From Sanguibacter sp. HDW7 (lineage in GTDB: Bacteria > Actinomycetota > Actinomycetes > Actinomycetales > Cellulomonadaceae), in the NCBI RefSeq assembly GCF_011300875.1, contig NZ_CP049862.1:1674001-1738000 (forward strand): a stretch of 64,000 bases of DNA, in the 5' to 3' direction. The notes under the pieces are model-generated. The model had not been told where the DNA came from. It was given only the letters and a program-made list of their open reading frames with translations, and did no database searches. Every line of letters begins with the position of its first letter. Positions within the stretch are counted from its first letter, which is position 1. Shown here one piece after another: positions 50,356 to 59,258 of the stretch. Both the position numbers and the translations under genes were made by a program.

Positions 50356-51132
50356 TCAGACGAGAAGGCTGAGATACGCGTGAGCGATCTGCTCCCCGAA
50401 ACCGATCCCGACGGCGGCGCCGGCAGCCATCCACGGGCCGAAGGGCAGCCCTGACTTACGGGTGGCCTTGCCGGTCGCCAGCAACGCGATGCTCAGCACG
50501 CCCCCGAGCAGGAACGCCGCGAACGCACCGACGACAAGGGTCCCCCACCCGACATATCCCATGACGAGCCCGAGCGAGAGCGCAAACTTCACGTCGCCAA
50601 AACCCATGCCGGACGGATAGATGAGCAGCAGCACGAAGTAGAACGTGAAGAGTGCGGCACCTCCCGCAAGCGCCCGCCAGAGTGCCGTCCAGTCGCCTGA
50701 GACCGCACTCGCGACAGCAAGCAACGCGACGAGTACCGGTACGACACCGAGCGTCAGCACATCGGGCAGCCGGCGCGTGTCGAGATCGATGAGGGTGAGA
50801 GCCAGGGCGACCCCCGCGACCAGGAGGAAGGCCGCAAGCTCAACCGTCACGCCGAAGCGCGCTAGCACGAGCACGAAGAGCACACCGGTGGCAGCCTCGA
50901 CGACCGGGTATCGCACCGAGATGGGCTCACCACAGTCGCGGCACCGAGCCCGGAGCAGAATCCAGGAGAGAACCGGAACGTTGTCGCCGGCCCGAATCGC
51001 GTGCCCGCAGCGCGGGCATGCGCTCGGCGGCGACACGACCGACTCGCCCCTCGGGACGCGCCAGATGACGACGTTGAGGAACGAGCCGATCGCGAGCCCC
51101 AGCAGGGCGACGAGGATGTAGAGGTAGATCAC
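50356..51132 (-). CDS. pilD: Prepilin peptidase PilD
   Basis: A 258-residue multi-pass aspartic protease that cleaves and N-methylates prepilins. The zinc-binding cysteine pairs (CPRCGH and CRDCGE) form the N-terminal cytoplasmic domain. The catalytic aspartates lie in LIDLDTRRLPD and GMGFGDVKF. The GTG overlaps the preceding minor-pilin stop (GTGA), so the start is fixed by coupling more than by a ribosome site. Confidence 0.93.
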   Translation of the reverse strand: MIYLYILVALLGLAIGSFLNVVIWRVPRGESVVSPPSACPRCGHAIRAGDNVPVLSWILLRARCRDCGEPISVRYPVVEAATGVLFVLVLARFGVTVELAAFLLVAGVALALTLIDLDTRRLPDVLTLGVVPVLVALLAVASAVSGDWTALWRALAGGAALFTFYFVLLLIYPSGMGFGDVKFALSLGLVMGYVGWGTLVVGAFAAFLLGGVLSIALLATGKATRKSGLPFGPWMAAGAAVGIGFGEQIAHAYLSLLV

Positions 51133-52799
51133 GGGCGTACGTCGAACCTCATGACCGGGGCGAAGAGGTACTTCTGATCGCCGTCGTCGGTCATGCCAGG
51201 CGGCGTGCCGTCCGCGTAGGTGATGTGCGTGTTGACGGAAACGTTCGTCTCGCACGCGTAGAGCGAGCCGTGGAACTGCACGCCGTTGGTGAGCTCCGCG
51301 GTGCCGTTCGTGTAGACAAACGTTGCAACGTTCGCATCGAACGCCGTGCCACCCGAGTTGATGACGATGTTGCCCCTACCCGCGCCCGCACCGGTGCACG
51401 ACTTCTGGCCTTCGTCGAGCGGCACGATGAAGCGGACCACATACTTCTTCGCAGGGTCGGCACCCTTGATGAGAAGCGCGTTCGACGAGGTGAACGCCTT
51501 GACCACAAACGTCGTGTCCGCCTTGACGGTGAGGACGAGTGGCTTCGTCGATCCATCTCCCTGGAACAGGACTTCACAGGCGCGGGCATCGATCACTGTC
51601 GCCGTCGACGGACCTATAAGGTTACCGTTGATGCCCCAGCTGGGGCTGGCTGCCGCGGCACAAGGCTTGGAGGGATTCAGAGCGTCCGCCCACGACGCGG
51701 CGCCGTTCCGGGTCGCGTTCTCCTTGAGCCAGCTCTGATACGTGACGACCGCCGGGTTGCCCGCGTCGGGCCCCACGAGGTCGCTCCAGTAGATGGTGGG
51801 CATCTTCTGGTTGACCGGACCCGCCGGCGGGTCGGACGGCATGTTCTCGACACGCGCTGAACCGACGGTGCCGCCCGTGACAGTCGAGGCGGCCTGGGCC
51901 CAGCCCGTAATCGTCGAGTCGCTCTGCTGGAGAATGTGCCCCTTGGCGGAGAGCGCATTCCCCATGATGACTGTGTTCTGGGTCTCGAGAGGACCGTTGG
52001 TCCAGGTATCGCCATTGATCTTGCAGCCGGAGCTCAGGTATGTCCGCACGGAGGAGGCGACAGTCAGCGCGCCATCGACGGTTGCGCCGCTGTTGCAGTT
52101 GACCGCGCCGCTGGTCCACAGGGACTTGAGGTAACACGCGTTCGAGAGGTCGGCCTTGCCGATCGCCGCGACGTCACCGAAGACCTGCGCGTTCGAGTTG
52201 CACTCGAAGTTGCCGTTGGTGAAGACGCCGCCCCCATCGACCTTGAAGTTGTTCGTCGTGTGGAGATTACCGTTCGAGAAGAAGCCGTACTTGAACAACG
52301 GGGGAAGCGGCTCGTCCGGCGTGATCTCGACCTTCTGCTTGACCGACCGCATGACAGCCTTCGTCCCGCTCGTCGATGTCACGTCCATCGACGCCGTCGC
52401 GATCATCTCGGCCGCGACAACCTCGGTGCCGTCGGCGAGCGCGCCACTGCACGTGTACGGATCCGTCTCGCTCGAGCCGGCGAGCCGGTAGGCGACCTTC
52501 GTCACGACGTCGGCCGTCCCGCTCTCGGTGCTCACCGACGAGATGATCTCGCACCGGAACATCGACTCCTCGCCGATGACGACGTTGTTGATCTGCTTGA
52601 GCGCGTTGTCGATGCCGAGATCGGCCGCAGCCTGCGCCTGCACACCTGCGCGAGCCTCGGTCGACACCTTTGCGGCGTAGGTGCTCGAGATCGACATCGT
52701 GAGCGCAAGGATGAGGAACGTGAAGCCGAGCCCGATCACCATGATGAGCATGTTGCCGCTGTCGTCAGAACACAGCCTTCGAAGCCTAGAGATACTCAC
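51129..52799 (-). CDS. Large PilX-like minor pilin with beta-helix-like domain
   Basis: A 556-residue protein. After a 15-residue leader (cleavage SG|NMLIM) comes a pilin-like hydrophobic helix and an AQAAADLGIDNAL segment as in PilX/GspK proteins. Residue +5 is not Glu, again like tip pilins. Residues about 170-300 have regular SNGN-, TNGN-, NSGA- repeats, suggesting a beta-helix of bactofilin/polymer-forming type. GTG at 52799 was chosen for GAGGAG seven bases upstream; it overlaps the previous gene by 14 bases. Probably a tip or initiation subunit. Confidence 0.75.
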   Translation of the reverse strand: MSISRLRRLCSDDSGNMLIMVIGLGFTFLILALTMSISSTYAAKVSTEARAGVQAQAAADLGIDNALKQINNVVIGEESMFRCEIISSVSTESGTADVVTKVAYRLAGSSETDPYTCSGALADGTEVVAAEMIATASMDVTSTSGTKAVMRSVKQKVEITPDEPLPPLFKYGFFSNGNLHTTNNFKVDGGGVFTNGNFECNSNAQVFGDVAAIGKADLSNACYLKSLWTSGAVNCNSGATVDGALTVASSVRTYLSSGCKINGDTWTNGPLETQNTVIMGNALSAKGHILQQSDSTITGWAQAASTVTGGTVGSARVENMPSDPPAGPVNQKMPTIYWSDLVGPDAGNPAVVTYQSWLKENATRNGAASWADALNPSKPCAAAASPSWGINGNLIGPSTATVIDARACEVLFQGDGSTKPLVLTVKADTTFVVKAFTSSNALLIKGADPAKKYVVRFIVPLDEGQKSCTGAGAGRGNIVINSGGTAFDANVATFVYTNGTAELTNGVQFHGSLYACETNVSVNTHITYADGTPPGMTDDGDQKYLFAPVMRFDVRP

Positions 52800-53445
52800 C
52801 GCAGGTCTCCTCACCGATGCCTTGTCCCTGGATACGCGGGATGACGGTCGTGTTGATCCGCACGGGAGAATCCTCCCGCGCGGACGTACTGTCGAAGCGG
52901 ATCATCGCTCCACCCCCGACGCCGGTCGTCCGGAAGATCGGGACGATGTTCCCTCCCTCGTCCCTCGCCCGGCTCACGTTGCCGACGACGATACGCCACT
53001 CCTCGAGGTCTGGTCGGGCAGTGATACCGACCGTGGCAGAGCCGGGTCCCGGAGTGTCCGTACGCTCATAGATCGTGCGCGTGGGCTCGTCGTAGAACCA
53101 GGCCTTGCATCGCCAGCTGGCGGCGGCCTTGTTGTCCTCACCGACACGGGTCTTGACGACGAGCAGATCGCCGTTGAAGACAGTGGTCTCCACTTGGATC
53201 TTCGCGGCGTTGCGGACGCTGCCCTCGATCGTCGCGGCGGCGAGCTGCGCGTTGTTCGACGCGTCGGCGAGCGCCTTCTGGTCACGCTGGACCCCGCGGC
53301 CACTGATGAACGTCGCCGCGATGAGCGCGGTGAGGATCACCATGATGATGATGTACACGAGAAGCTCGGCCAGCGAGGCGCCGCGGTCTGACCGAAGGTC
53401 GTCACGCAGTCGCGGGCCGATGGGGTTTCGAGGCGTGTCAGCCAT
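52786..53445 (-). CDS. Minor pilin, PilW-like
   Basis: A 219-residue prepilin with a 22-residue leader ending RG, then ASLAELLVYIIIMVILTALI with Glu at +5. The rest is beta-rich with one Cys pair near the C-terminus. It overlaps both neighbouring minor-pilin genes (8 and 14 bases), so the three are translated together. Confidence 0.82.
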   Translation of the reverse strand: MADTPRNPIGPRLRDDLRSDRGASLAELLVYIIIMVILTALIAATFISGRGVQRDQKALADASNNAQLAAATIEGSVRNAAKIQVETTVFNGDLLVVKTRVGEDNKAAASWRCKAWFYDEPTRTIYERTDTPGPGSATVGITARPDLEEWRIVVGNVSRARDEGGNIVPIFRTTGVGGGAMIRFDSTSAREDSPVRINTTVIPRIQGQGIGEETCGEYL

Positions 53446-53890
53446 TGAGCCAGTACTCCGTCGTCACGTCTGCAAGGATCTTGGATCCCTGCATCACCTG
53501 GACCCGAAAGTCGACCGCGCGGTTGTCGAGCGTGTCGCACGTCGCCTCGTGGGTGACTGTCAGAGGCGTTGAGGAACGACCGTCGGTGATGGCGGTATCG
53601 AGCACCGGGTGCTCGTCGAGACCCTTGGCAAGCTCGGACTCGAGGGCCTTCTGGAACCGGACGCAGCGAGGCTCGTCGCCGACCGGGAGCTGGAGGGTGC
53701 GCGCTGCTTCAACCTGGGAGTTCGCGATGCGCGACGCCGTCGTCACGCTCGCAGACCTGCTCGTCAACGAGAGCGACTGCACGAAGACCGGGATGAGCCC
53801 GAGGAGCAGCACGACGAAGAGCATCATCGCGACGATGATCTCGACGAGGCTGAAGCCGTCGTCACGCATCACATCACAGTTCCGGCTCAT
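53438..53890 (-). CDS. Minor pilin, PilV-like
   Basis: A 150-residue prepilin: 12-residue leader ending DG, then FSLVEIIVAMMLFVVLLLGL with Glu at +5. The gene follows the pilA terminator and has no promoter I can see, so it probably depends on read-through from pilA. It starts the set of three minor pilins. Confidence 0.85.
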   Translation of the reverse strand: MSRNCDVMRDDGFSLVEIIVAMMLFVVLLLGLIPVFVQSLSLTSRSASVTTASRIANSQVEAARTLQLPVGDEPRCVRFQKALESELAKGLDEHPVLDTAITDGRSSTPLTVTHEATCDTLDNRAVDFRVQVMQGSKILADVTTEYWLNG

Positions 53891-53921
53891 GTCGCGTCCT
53901 CTCGGGCTCTGGAAACATGTC

Positions 53922-53958
53922 GGTGCGGGCCGGGTCTAGTCGACCCGGCCCGCACCGT
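53922..53958 (-). terminator. pilA terminator
   Basis: Perfect 16-bp stem (53922-53937 with 53943-53958), loop TAGTC, 25 bases after the pilA stop. It would make pilA mRNA more abundant than the minor-pilin mRNA. Confidence 0.75.
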
Positions 53959-53983
53959 GGCTACGCCGAGGGCGCAGGCGAGA

Positions 53984-54385
53984 TCAGGAGCAGTCGGCCG
54001 ACTGGTAGATCTTGCCGGTCTCGTCGGTCGAGAAGTCCTTGAGCTTGCCGGCGGGAGCCGTCGCGTACAGGCAGAAGGTGCCCGCAGCGATGTCCGACGA
54101 CGCGATCGTCGTGGTGACGCCGTCCGAGCCCGTGAAGCCGGCCGCAGCGAGGTCCGCCGGGAAGGCGTCCGGCGTGTCGACGAGCGCCGTCGCGACCGCG
54201 ATGCGCGCGTTGGCGAGGTCCGACTTCGCAGCGGCGTCCTTGGCCTTCTTCTGCTGGTCCATGTACAGCGGGATCGCGATGGCAGCGAGGATGCCGATGA
54301 TGATGACGACGACGAGAAGCTCGACGAGGGTGAAGCCCTTGTCGCCGTCCTTCTTGTTGAGCGCCTTGGAAACGCGAGCGATCAT
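53984..54385 (-). CDS. pilA: Major type IV pilin
   Basis: A 133-residue prepilin: 17-residue basic leader ending KG, then FTLVELLVVVIIIGILAAIA with Glu at +5 (residue 22). The mature protein is 116 residues with two cysteines near the C-terminus (FCLYA and SADCS) that could close a D-loop. AAGGAG six bases before the ATG is the best ribosome site in the locus. Flanked by its own FliA/WhiG-type promoter and a strong terminator, as expected for the major subunit. Confidence 0.93.
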   Translation of the reverse strand: MIARVSKALNKKDGDKGFTLVELLVVVIIIGILAAIAIPLYMDQQKKAKDAAAKSDLANARIAVATALVDTPDAFPADLAAAGFTGSDGVTTTIASSDIAAGTFCLYATAPAGKLKDFSTDETGKIYQSADCS

Positions 54386-54456
54386 GATGATCTCCTTGCA
54401 GTTCGAGCTGAGTGGTAGTGGGGCCCAGGTCGTTGCCGACTTGTGCGCCACCTCCT

Positions 54457-54484
54457 ACATCGGCACCTTCGTCGCTGACTTGAG
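54457..54484 (-). promoter_or_regulatory. FliA/WhiG-type promoter of pilA
   Basis: CTCAAGT (54478-54484), a 13-base spacer and GCCGATGT (54457-54464) on the minus strand, 71 bases before the ATG. The -10 differs from the others in its last two bases and the leader is longer. Confidence 0.6.
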
Positions 54485-54521
54485 CGTGTGTTGCGAAAAA
54501 CTTCGACGACGTATTGGCCGG

Positions 54522-55748
54522 TCAGCCCATGAGTTCGAAGATGGAGAAGATCGGCATGTAGAGCGCCACGATCATGCCGCCGACGACCACGCCGAGGAAC
54601 GCGATCATGAGCGGCTCGATGAGCGACGTCAGCTGCTCCGTCGCTGCCTCGACCTCCTGGTCGTAGAACTCGGAGATCTTCTGGAGCATCGTCTCCATAG
54701 CGCCCGAATCCTCACCGACCGCCATCATCTGGACGACCATGGGTGGGAAGACCGTGTGCTGGGCAAGTGGCTTCGACAGTGCCTGACCGTTACGCACCGA
54801 GCCCTGCACGTCCTCGATCGCCTTCTCGATGACCCAGTTGCCCGAGGTCTCGCCGACGATATCGAGAGCCTGGAGGATCGGCACACCCGCGCCGAGCATC
54901 GTCGAGAAGTTACGCGTGAAGCGCGCGATCGCAACCTTCTGGAAGAGCGTGCCGAAGACCGGGAGCTTGATCTTCGCCGGGTCGACCTTCGACCGCACCG
55001 CGTCTGAGTTCTTGTTCTTGCTCCACCACACCGAGAAGAAGACAGCACCCACGGCGAGAACCGGTGCGAGCCACTTCATGACTCCTGAGAGCCAGACGAG
55101 GAAGAGCGTCGGCGCCGGCAACGTGCCGCCGAGGCCGTCGAACATCTTCTCGAACACCGGCACGATGAACAGGAGCATGCCGATGACGGCAAGAATCGCC
55201 ATGATGAAGACGACGACGGGGTAGGTCATCGCCGACTTGATCTTCGCGCGGAGCTTGACCTCCGCCTCGTAGTTGTTGGCGACCGAGAGGAGCGCCTGCT
55301 CGAGGAACCCGCCGGTCTCGCCCGCGCGGATGATGTTCGCCATGAGCGGCGGGAAGACGTCCGGGAACTTCTTGAGGGCGCTCGAGAGGGAGCCGCCCGT
55401 CTCGACGTCGTTGCGCACCTGCCCGAGCGTCGACGCAAGCTTCTTGTTCTCGGTCTGGTCCGCGAGGATGTTGAGCGCGCGCAGCAGCGAGAGACCTGCG
55501 GAGACCATCGTCGCGAACTGACGCGACATGATCGCGAGGTCCTTGAGCCCGACCTTGCCCTCACCGAAGGAGATCTCTTTCTGCAGGCCCGAGGTCTTCA
55601 CCTCGTTGATCGACATCGGGGCCAACCCCATGGTGCGCAGACGCCCCACGACCGCTGCCTCGTTCGCCGCCTCGAGGCGGCCCTTGACGATCCGGCCCTT
55701 GGTGTCGCGGACCGTGTACTCGAACTGCTTCGTCTCGACGCTAGCCAT
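54522..55748 (-). CDS. pilC: Type IV pilus platform protein PilC
   Basis: A 408-residue inner-membrane protein with two repeated cytoplasmic GspF-type domains (about 75-195 and 280-400) and three membrane segments. RAGETGGFLEQAL and GEDSGAMETMLQ are the matching motifs of the two repeats. It turns ATPase movement into pilin insertion. The ATG overlaps the pilT stop by one base. Confidence 0.94.
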   Translation of the reverse strand: MASVETKQFEYTVRDTKGRIVKGRLEAANEAAVVGRLRTMGLAPMSINEVKTSGLQKEISFGEGKVGLKDLAIMSRQFATMVSAGLSLLRALNILADQTENKKLASTLGQVRNDVETGGSLSSALKKFPDVFPPLMANIIRAGETGGFLEQALLSVANNYEAEVKLRAKIKSAMTYPVVVFIMAILAVIGMLLFIVPVFEKMFDGLGGTLPAPTLFLVWLSGVMKWLAPVLAVGAVFFSVWWSKNKNSDAVRSKVDPAKIKLPVFGTLFQKVAIARFTRNFSTMLGAGVPILQALDIVGETSGNWVIEKAIEDVQGSVRNGQALSKPLAQHTVFPPMVVQMMAVGEDSGAMETMLQKISEFYDQEVEAATEQLTSLIEPLMIAFLGVVVGGMIVALYMPIFSIFELMG

Positions 55749-57457
55749 CAGTAGCCCCCCATGACCGAGGCGTCGTTGTTGAAGCCGCCGCCTGCCACAC
55801 CGCCCGAACGACCCGCGAGACGGTTGAAGTCCTCGACGTGGTGGCACTTCTCCAGACCGGTCTCGTACGAGATCCGGCCCTGCTGCACGAGGTCCGCGAG
55901 GTGCTGGTCCATCGAGTGCATGCCCTCGGCCTTGCCCGCCTGCATCGACGAGTAGATCTGGTGCGTCTTGCCCTCACGGATGAGGTTGCCGATCGCGGGC
56001 GTCGCGACCATGACCTCGGTCGCGACCGCGCGGCCCGGGCCGTCGGCACGCTTGCACAGCGTCTGGCAGACGACACCACGGATGGTTGCCGCGAGCTGGA
56101 CGCGGATCTGGTCCTGCTGCGTGGGCGGGAAGACGTCGATGACACGGTCGATCGTCTGCGCGGCGTCCTGCGTGTGCAGCGTCGCGAAGACGAGGTGGCC
56201 CGTCTCGGCCGCCGTGAGCGCCGTCGAGATCGTCTCCTGGTCACGGAGCTCACCGATGAGGATGATGTCCGGGTCCTGACGCAGCACGTGCTTGAGCGCC
56301 TGCGCGAACGAGTGCGTGTCCGTCCCGACCTCTCGCTGGTTGACGAGGGCCTTCTTGTGCTCGTGGAGGAACTCGATCGGGTCCTCGACCGTCATGATGT
56401 GGTCCGCGCGCGTGCGGTTCGCGAGGTCGACGATCGCGGCGAGCGTCGTCGACTTGCCCGAACCCGTCGGACCCGTGACGAGGACGAGGCCACGCGGCAG
56501 GTTTGCGAACGACCCGACGATCGGCGGGACGCCGAGCTCCTCGAGCGCCTTGATCTCCGAGGGGATGACACGGAAGGCCGCACCGACCGCGTCACGCTGC
56601 TGGTAGATGTTGACGCGGAAGCGCGAACCCCCGCGCACCTGGTATGCGAAGTCGAGCTCGAGGTTCTCCTCGAACGTCTCGCGCTGCTTCTGCGTGAGAT
56701 TCCGATAGATCGAGCGACGCAGGCCCTCGGCGTGCATCTCGGGGTACCCGTCGAGCGCGACGAGGCCGCCATCACGACGGATCATCGGCGCCGAGCGCGC
56801 CGTAAGGTGAAGGTCGGAGCCGCGGTTCGCGACGACCTCGCGCAGCAACGCGTCGATGTCGACGTCGCCCTCCTCGAGATTCGTCGACATCGAGACGCGC
56901 GCCGAGCCCGAGACGCCGGCGCTCGCCGCCGGACGCTGCGCAGGCTGCGACGGCACCGACGGCTGCTCGGGCGCGGCCATCGGCTGTGGGCGCGCCGTGA
57001 CGGGCTGTGCGGGCGCGAGCTGACCCGGCGCGCCAGACCCCGCGGGCTGGGTCGGCGGAGCTGCGGACCACGAGGCCGCCTGCGCTGCGGCAGCGGCCTG
57101 CCCGCCCTGGGCGATCGGCGCGCCGCTCGACACGGCACGCCGAGACGGGCTCACCTGGTGCGGCGCACGACGTACCGGCTCAGGAGCGACCGGCATGGTC
57201 CCGCCCGGAAGGAACGTCGCGGTCGACGTGCGCTGGATCGGGGCCGCCGCCTGCGGGGCGACCGGCGCCACGGGCGCAGCCTGCGCGGGCGGCCGTCCGA
57301 GGCCCGCAGCGAACGCGCTGGTCGCGTCACCGGGAAGAGGTGCCTGCGGCGCTCCCCCGACGGGTGCCGACCACGACTGCTGCTGCACAGCGGCGGGTCG
57401 CTCAGGGAATCCCTGGGCCGTCCACCGGGTGCCCGACGGTGGCATCGTCTCGTTCAT
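55748..57457 (-). CDS. pilT: Type IV pilus retraction ATPase PilT with long N-terminal extension
   Basis: A 569-residue hexameric ATPase for pilus retraction. The core from about residue 198 is normal: GPTGSGKST Walker A, DPIEFLHEH, GELRDQET, His boxes and the PilT-specific AIGNLIREGKTHQI. The first 197 residues are a Pro/Ala/Gln-rich disordered extension; other PilT proteins lack it. The ATG at 57457 is supported by AGAGG seven bases upstream and a FliA/WhiG-type promoter 42 bases upstream, so the extension is likely real. It overlaps pilC. Confidence 0.93.
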   Translation of the reverse strand: MNETMPPSGTRWTAQGFPERPAAVQQQSWSAPVGGAPQAPLPGDATSAFAAGLGRPPAQAAPVAPVAPQAAAPIQRTSTATFLPGGTMPVAPEPVRRAPHQVSPSRRAVSSGAPIAQGGQAAAAAQAASWSAAPPTQPAGSGAPGQLAPAQPVTARPQPMAAPEQPSVPSQPAQRPAASAGVSGSARVSMSTNLEEGDVDIDALLREVVANRGSDLHLTARSAPMIRRDGGLVALDGYPEMHAEGLRRSIYRNLTQKQRETFEENLELDFAYQVRGGSRFRVNIYQQRDAVGAAFRVIPSEIKALEELGVPPIVGSFANLPRGLVLVTGPTGSGKSTTLAAIVDLANRTRADHIMTVEDPIEFLHEHKKALVNQREVGTDTHSFAQALKHVLRQDPDIILIGELRDQETISTALTAAETGHLVFATLHTQDAAQTIDRVIDVFPPTQQDQIRVQLAATIRGVVCQTLCKRADGPGRAVATEVMVATPAIGNLIREGKTHQIYSSMQAGKAEGMHSMDQHLADLVQQGRISYETGLEKCHHVEDFNRLAGRSGGVAGGGFNNDASVMGGY

Positions 57458-57499
57458 CGAAGACCTCTCGTTCCACGGCGCACAGCGCGCCCGACGTCG

Positions 57500-57528
57500 T
57501 TATCGGCGCACCCGCGCTCCGACTTGAG
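57500..57528 (-). promoter_or_regulatory. FliA/WhiG-type promoter of pilT-pilC
   Basis: CTCAAGT (57522-57528), a 14-base spacer and GCCGATAA (57500-57507) on the minus strand, identical in both boxes to the pilM promoter and 42 bases before the ATG. Confidence 0.75.
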
Positions 57529-57541
57529 GCTCGGGCCCAGG

Positions 57542-59215
57542 TCACGCGACGACGCGAAGGATCTCCTCGATCGTCGTCCGGCCCTCGAGGACCTTGCCCC
57601 ACCCGTCGTGCCGCAGCGTCTGCATGCCCGAGGCCTGCGCCTCGCGCGCGATGTCGGCAGACGACGACCCGGCGACGGCATGCCGCTCGATCGCCTCGGT
57701 CACCTGCATGACCTCGTGCAGCGCCAGACGCCCGCGGTAGCCCGTGCCCGAGCACGTGGTGCAGCCCACCGGGCGCATGAGCACCGGCTTCTGCTCCCCC
57801 GGCAGCCACGGGAACCTCGCCCCCGTGAGCTCCTCGTCCTCAGGCACATACTGCTCCTTGCACTTGTCGCACAGCTTGCGCGCAAGACGCTGGGCGACGA
57901 CGCAGTCGAGCGCTGATCCCACGAGGAAGGGCTCGATGCCCATCTCGACGAGACGCGTCACGGCCGACGGAGCGTCGTTCGTGTGGAGGGTCGAGAGCAC
58001 GAGGTGACCCGTGAGCGCCGCCTCGATCGCGATCTGCGCCGTCTCGTGGTCGCGGATCTCACCGAGGAGCACGACGTCGGGGTCCGAACGCAGGATCGAG
58101 CGCAGCGCGCTCGCGAACGTCAGGCCGGCCTTCGGGTTGACCTGCACCTGGTTGATGCCTTCGAGCCGGTACTCGACCGGGTCCTCGACCGTGATGACGT
58201 TGATCTCCGGCTTCGACACCGCGTTGAGCGTCGCGTACAGCGTCGTCGACTTGCCCGAACCAGTCGGGCCCGTGACGAGGATCATCCCGTACGGCTTCTT
58301 GTACGACTCCTGGTAGATCTCGAAGTTCGAGTCGCTGAACGACAGGTCACGCAGGTCGAGCCTCGCGGTCGAGTTGTCGAGGATTCGCATGACGATCTTC
58401 TCGCCCCACACCGTCGGCAGCGTCGCGACACGGAGGTCGATCTTCTTGCCGTTGTGCGTCACCGACATGCGCCCGTCCTGCGGCTTGCGTCGCTCCGCGA
58501 TGTCGATGTCCGAGAGGATCTTCACGCGCGAGATGACACCGCCAGCGATCTGCTTGGGCGAGCGCTGCATCTCGTGGAGAACGCCGTCGATGCGGTAGCG
58601 GACCCGCAGGTCCTTCTCCGTCGGCTCGATGTGGATGTCCGAGGCGCGGTCGGTGATCGCCTGCGTGACAAGCAGGTTGACGTACCGGACGATGGGCGCG
58701 TCGTCGTCGACCGAGCCGCCGAGGTTCGCGAGGTCGATCTCGACCTCGTCCTGCTGCTCCTCGAGCGCGCCGGCGAGCTCGTCGATCTCGTGGTCGGCAC
58801 GCACGTAGCGGTCGATCGCGCGCACGAGGTTGTCGTGCGAGGCGACGACCGGCATGACCTGCATGCGAGCTGTCTGGCGGATGTCGTCGAGCGCCATGAC
58901 GTTGCCCGGGTCCGACATCGCGACGACGAGCAGGTCGTCCCGGAACTGGATGGGCAGAACCGTGTACTTGCGGGCGACCGCGGCCGAGACCAGCGCGACC
59001 GCTGCGCGGTCGACGGCGAACTCGTCGAGGTCCACGTACTCGAGCCCCACCTGCTGAGCGAGCGCGCGGACAAGATCGTCCTCCGAGAGGATCCCCAGCT
59101 CGACGAGCACACGCCCGAGCGACGAACCGCGCTCGACCTGCACGTCCAGCGCGTGCATGAGCTGGGACTCGTCGACGAGCCCCTCCTCGAGCAGGATCTC
59201 TCCGAGCTGCTTCAT
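57542..59215 (-). CDS. pilB: Type IV pilus extension ATPase PilB with MshEN domain
   Basis: A 557-residue extension motor. Two 24-residue units (residues 3-26 and 32-55) with a five-residue spacer form an MshEN domain, known to bind cyclic di-GMP. The ATPase has GPTGSGKST, EDPVEY, GEIRDHET and the four zinc cysteines (CDKC and CTTC). In both MshEN units the leading Arg is replaced (Gln3, Ser32), so binding needs testing. GGAGG lies about ten bases before the ATG; a FliA/WhiG-type promoter lies 43 bases upstream. Confidence 0.94.
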   Translation of the reverse strand: MKQLGEILLEEGLVDESQLMHALDVQVERGSSLGRVLVELGILSEDDLVRALAQQVGLEYVDLDEFAVDRAAVALVSAAVARKYTVLPIQFRDDLLVVAMSDPGNVMALDDIRQTARMQVMPVVASHDNLVRAIDRYVRADHEIDELAGALEEQQDEVEIDLANLGGSVDDDAPIVRYVNLLVTQAITDRASDIHIEPTEKDLRVRYRIDGVLHEMQRSPKQIAGGVISRVKILSDIDIAERRKPQDGRMSVTHNGKKIDLRVATLPTVWGEKIVMRILDNSTARLDLRDLSFSDSNFEIYQESYKKPYGMILVTGPTGSGKSTTLYATLNAVSKPEINVITVEDPVEYRLEGINQVQVNPKAGLTFASALRSILRSDPDVVLLGEIRDHETAQIAIEAALTGHLVLSTLHTNDAPSAVTRLVEMGIEPFLVGSALDCVVAQRLARKLCDKCKEQYVPEDEELTGARFPWLPGEQKPVLMRPVGCTTCSGTGYRGRLALHEVMQVTEAIERHAVAGSSSADIAREAQASGMQTLRHDGWGKVLEGRTTIEEILRVVA

Positions 59216-59258
59216 GTCTGCCGTCCCTCCGGTGGCACCAGGGTCGGTGCACCACTCG

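Noticed and set aside
54490-54505. T-run near the pilC stop as an intrinsic terminator
   Set aside because: On the minus strand there are five T residues, but no stable stem directly before them.
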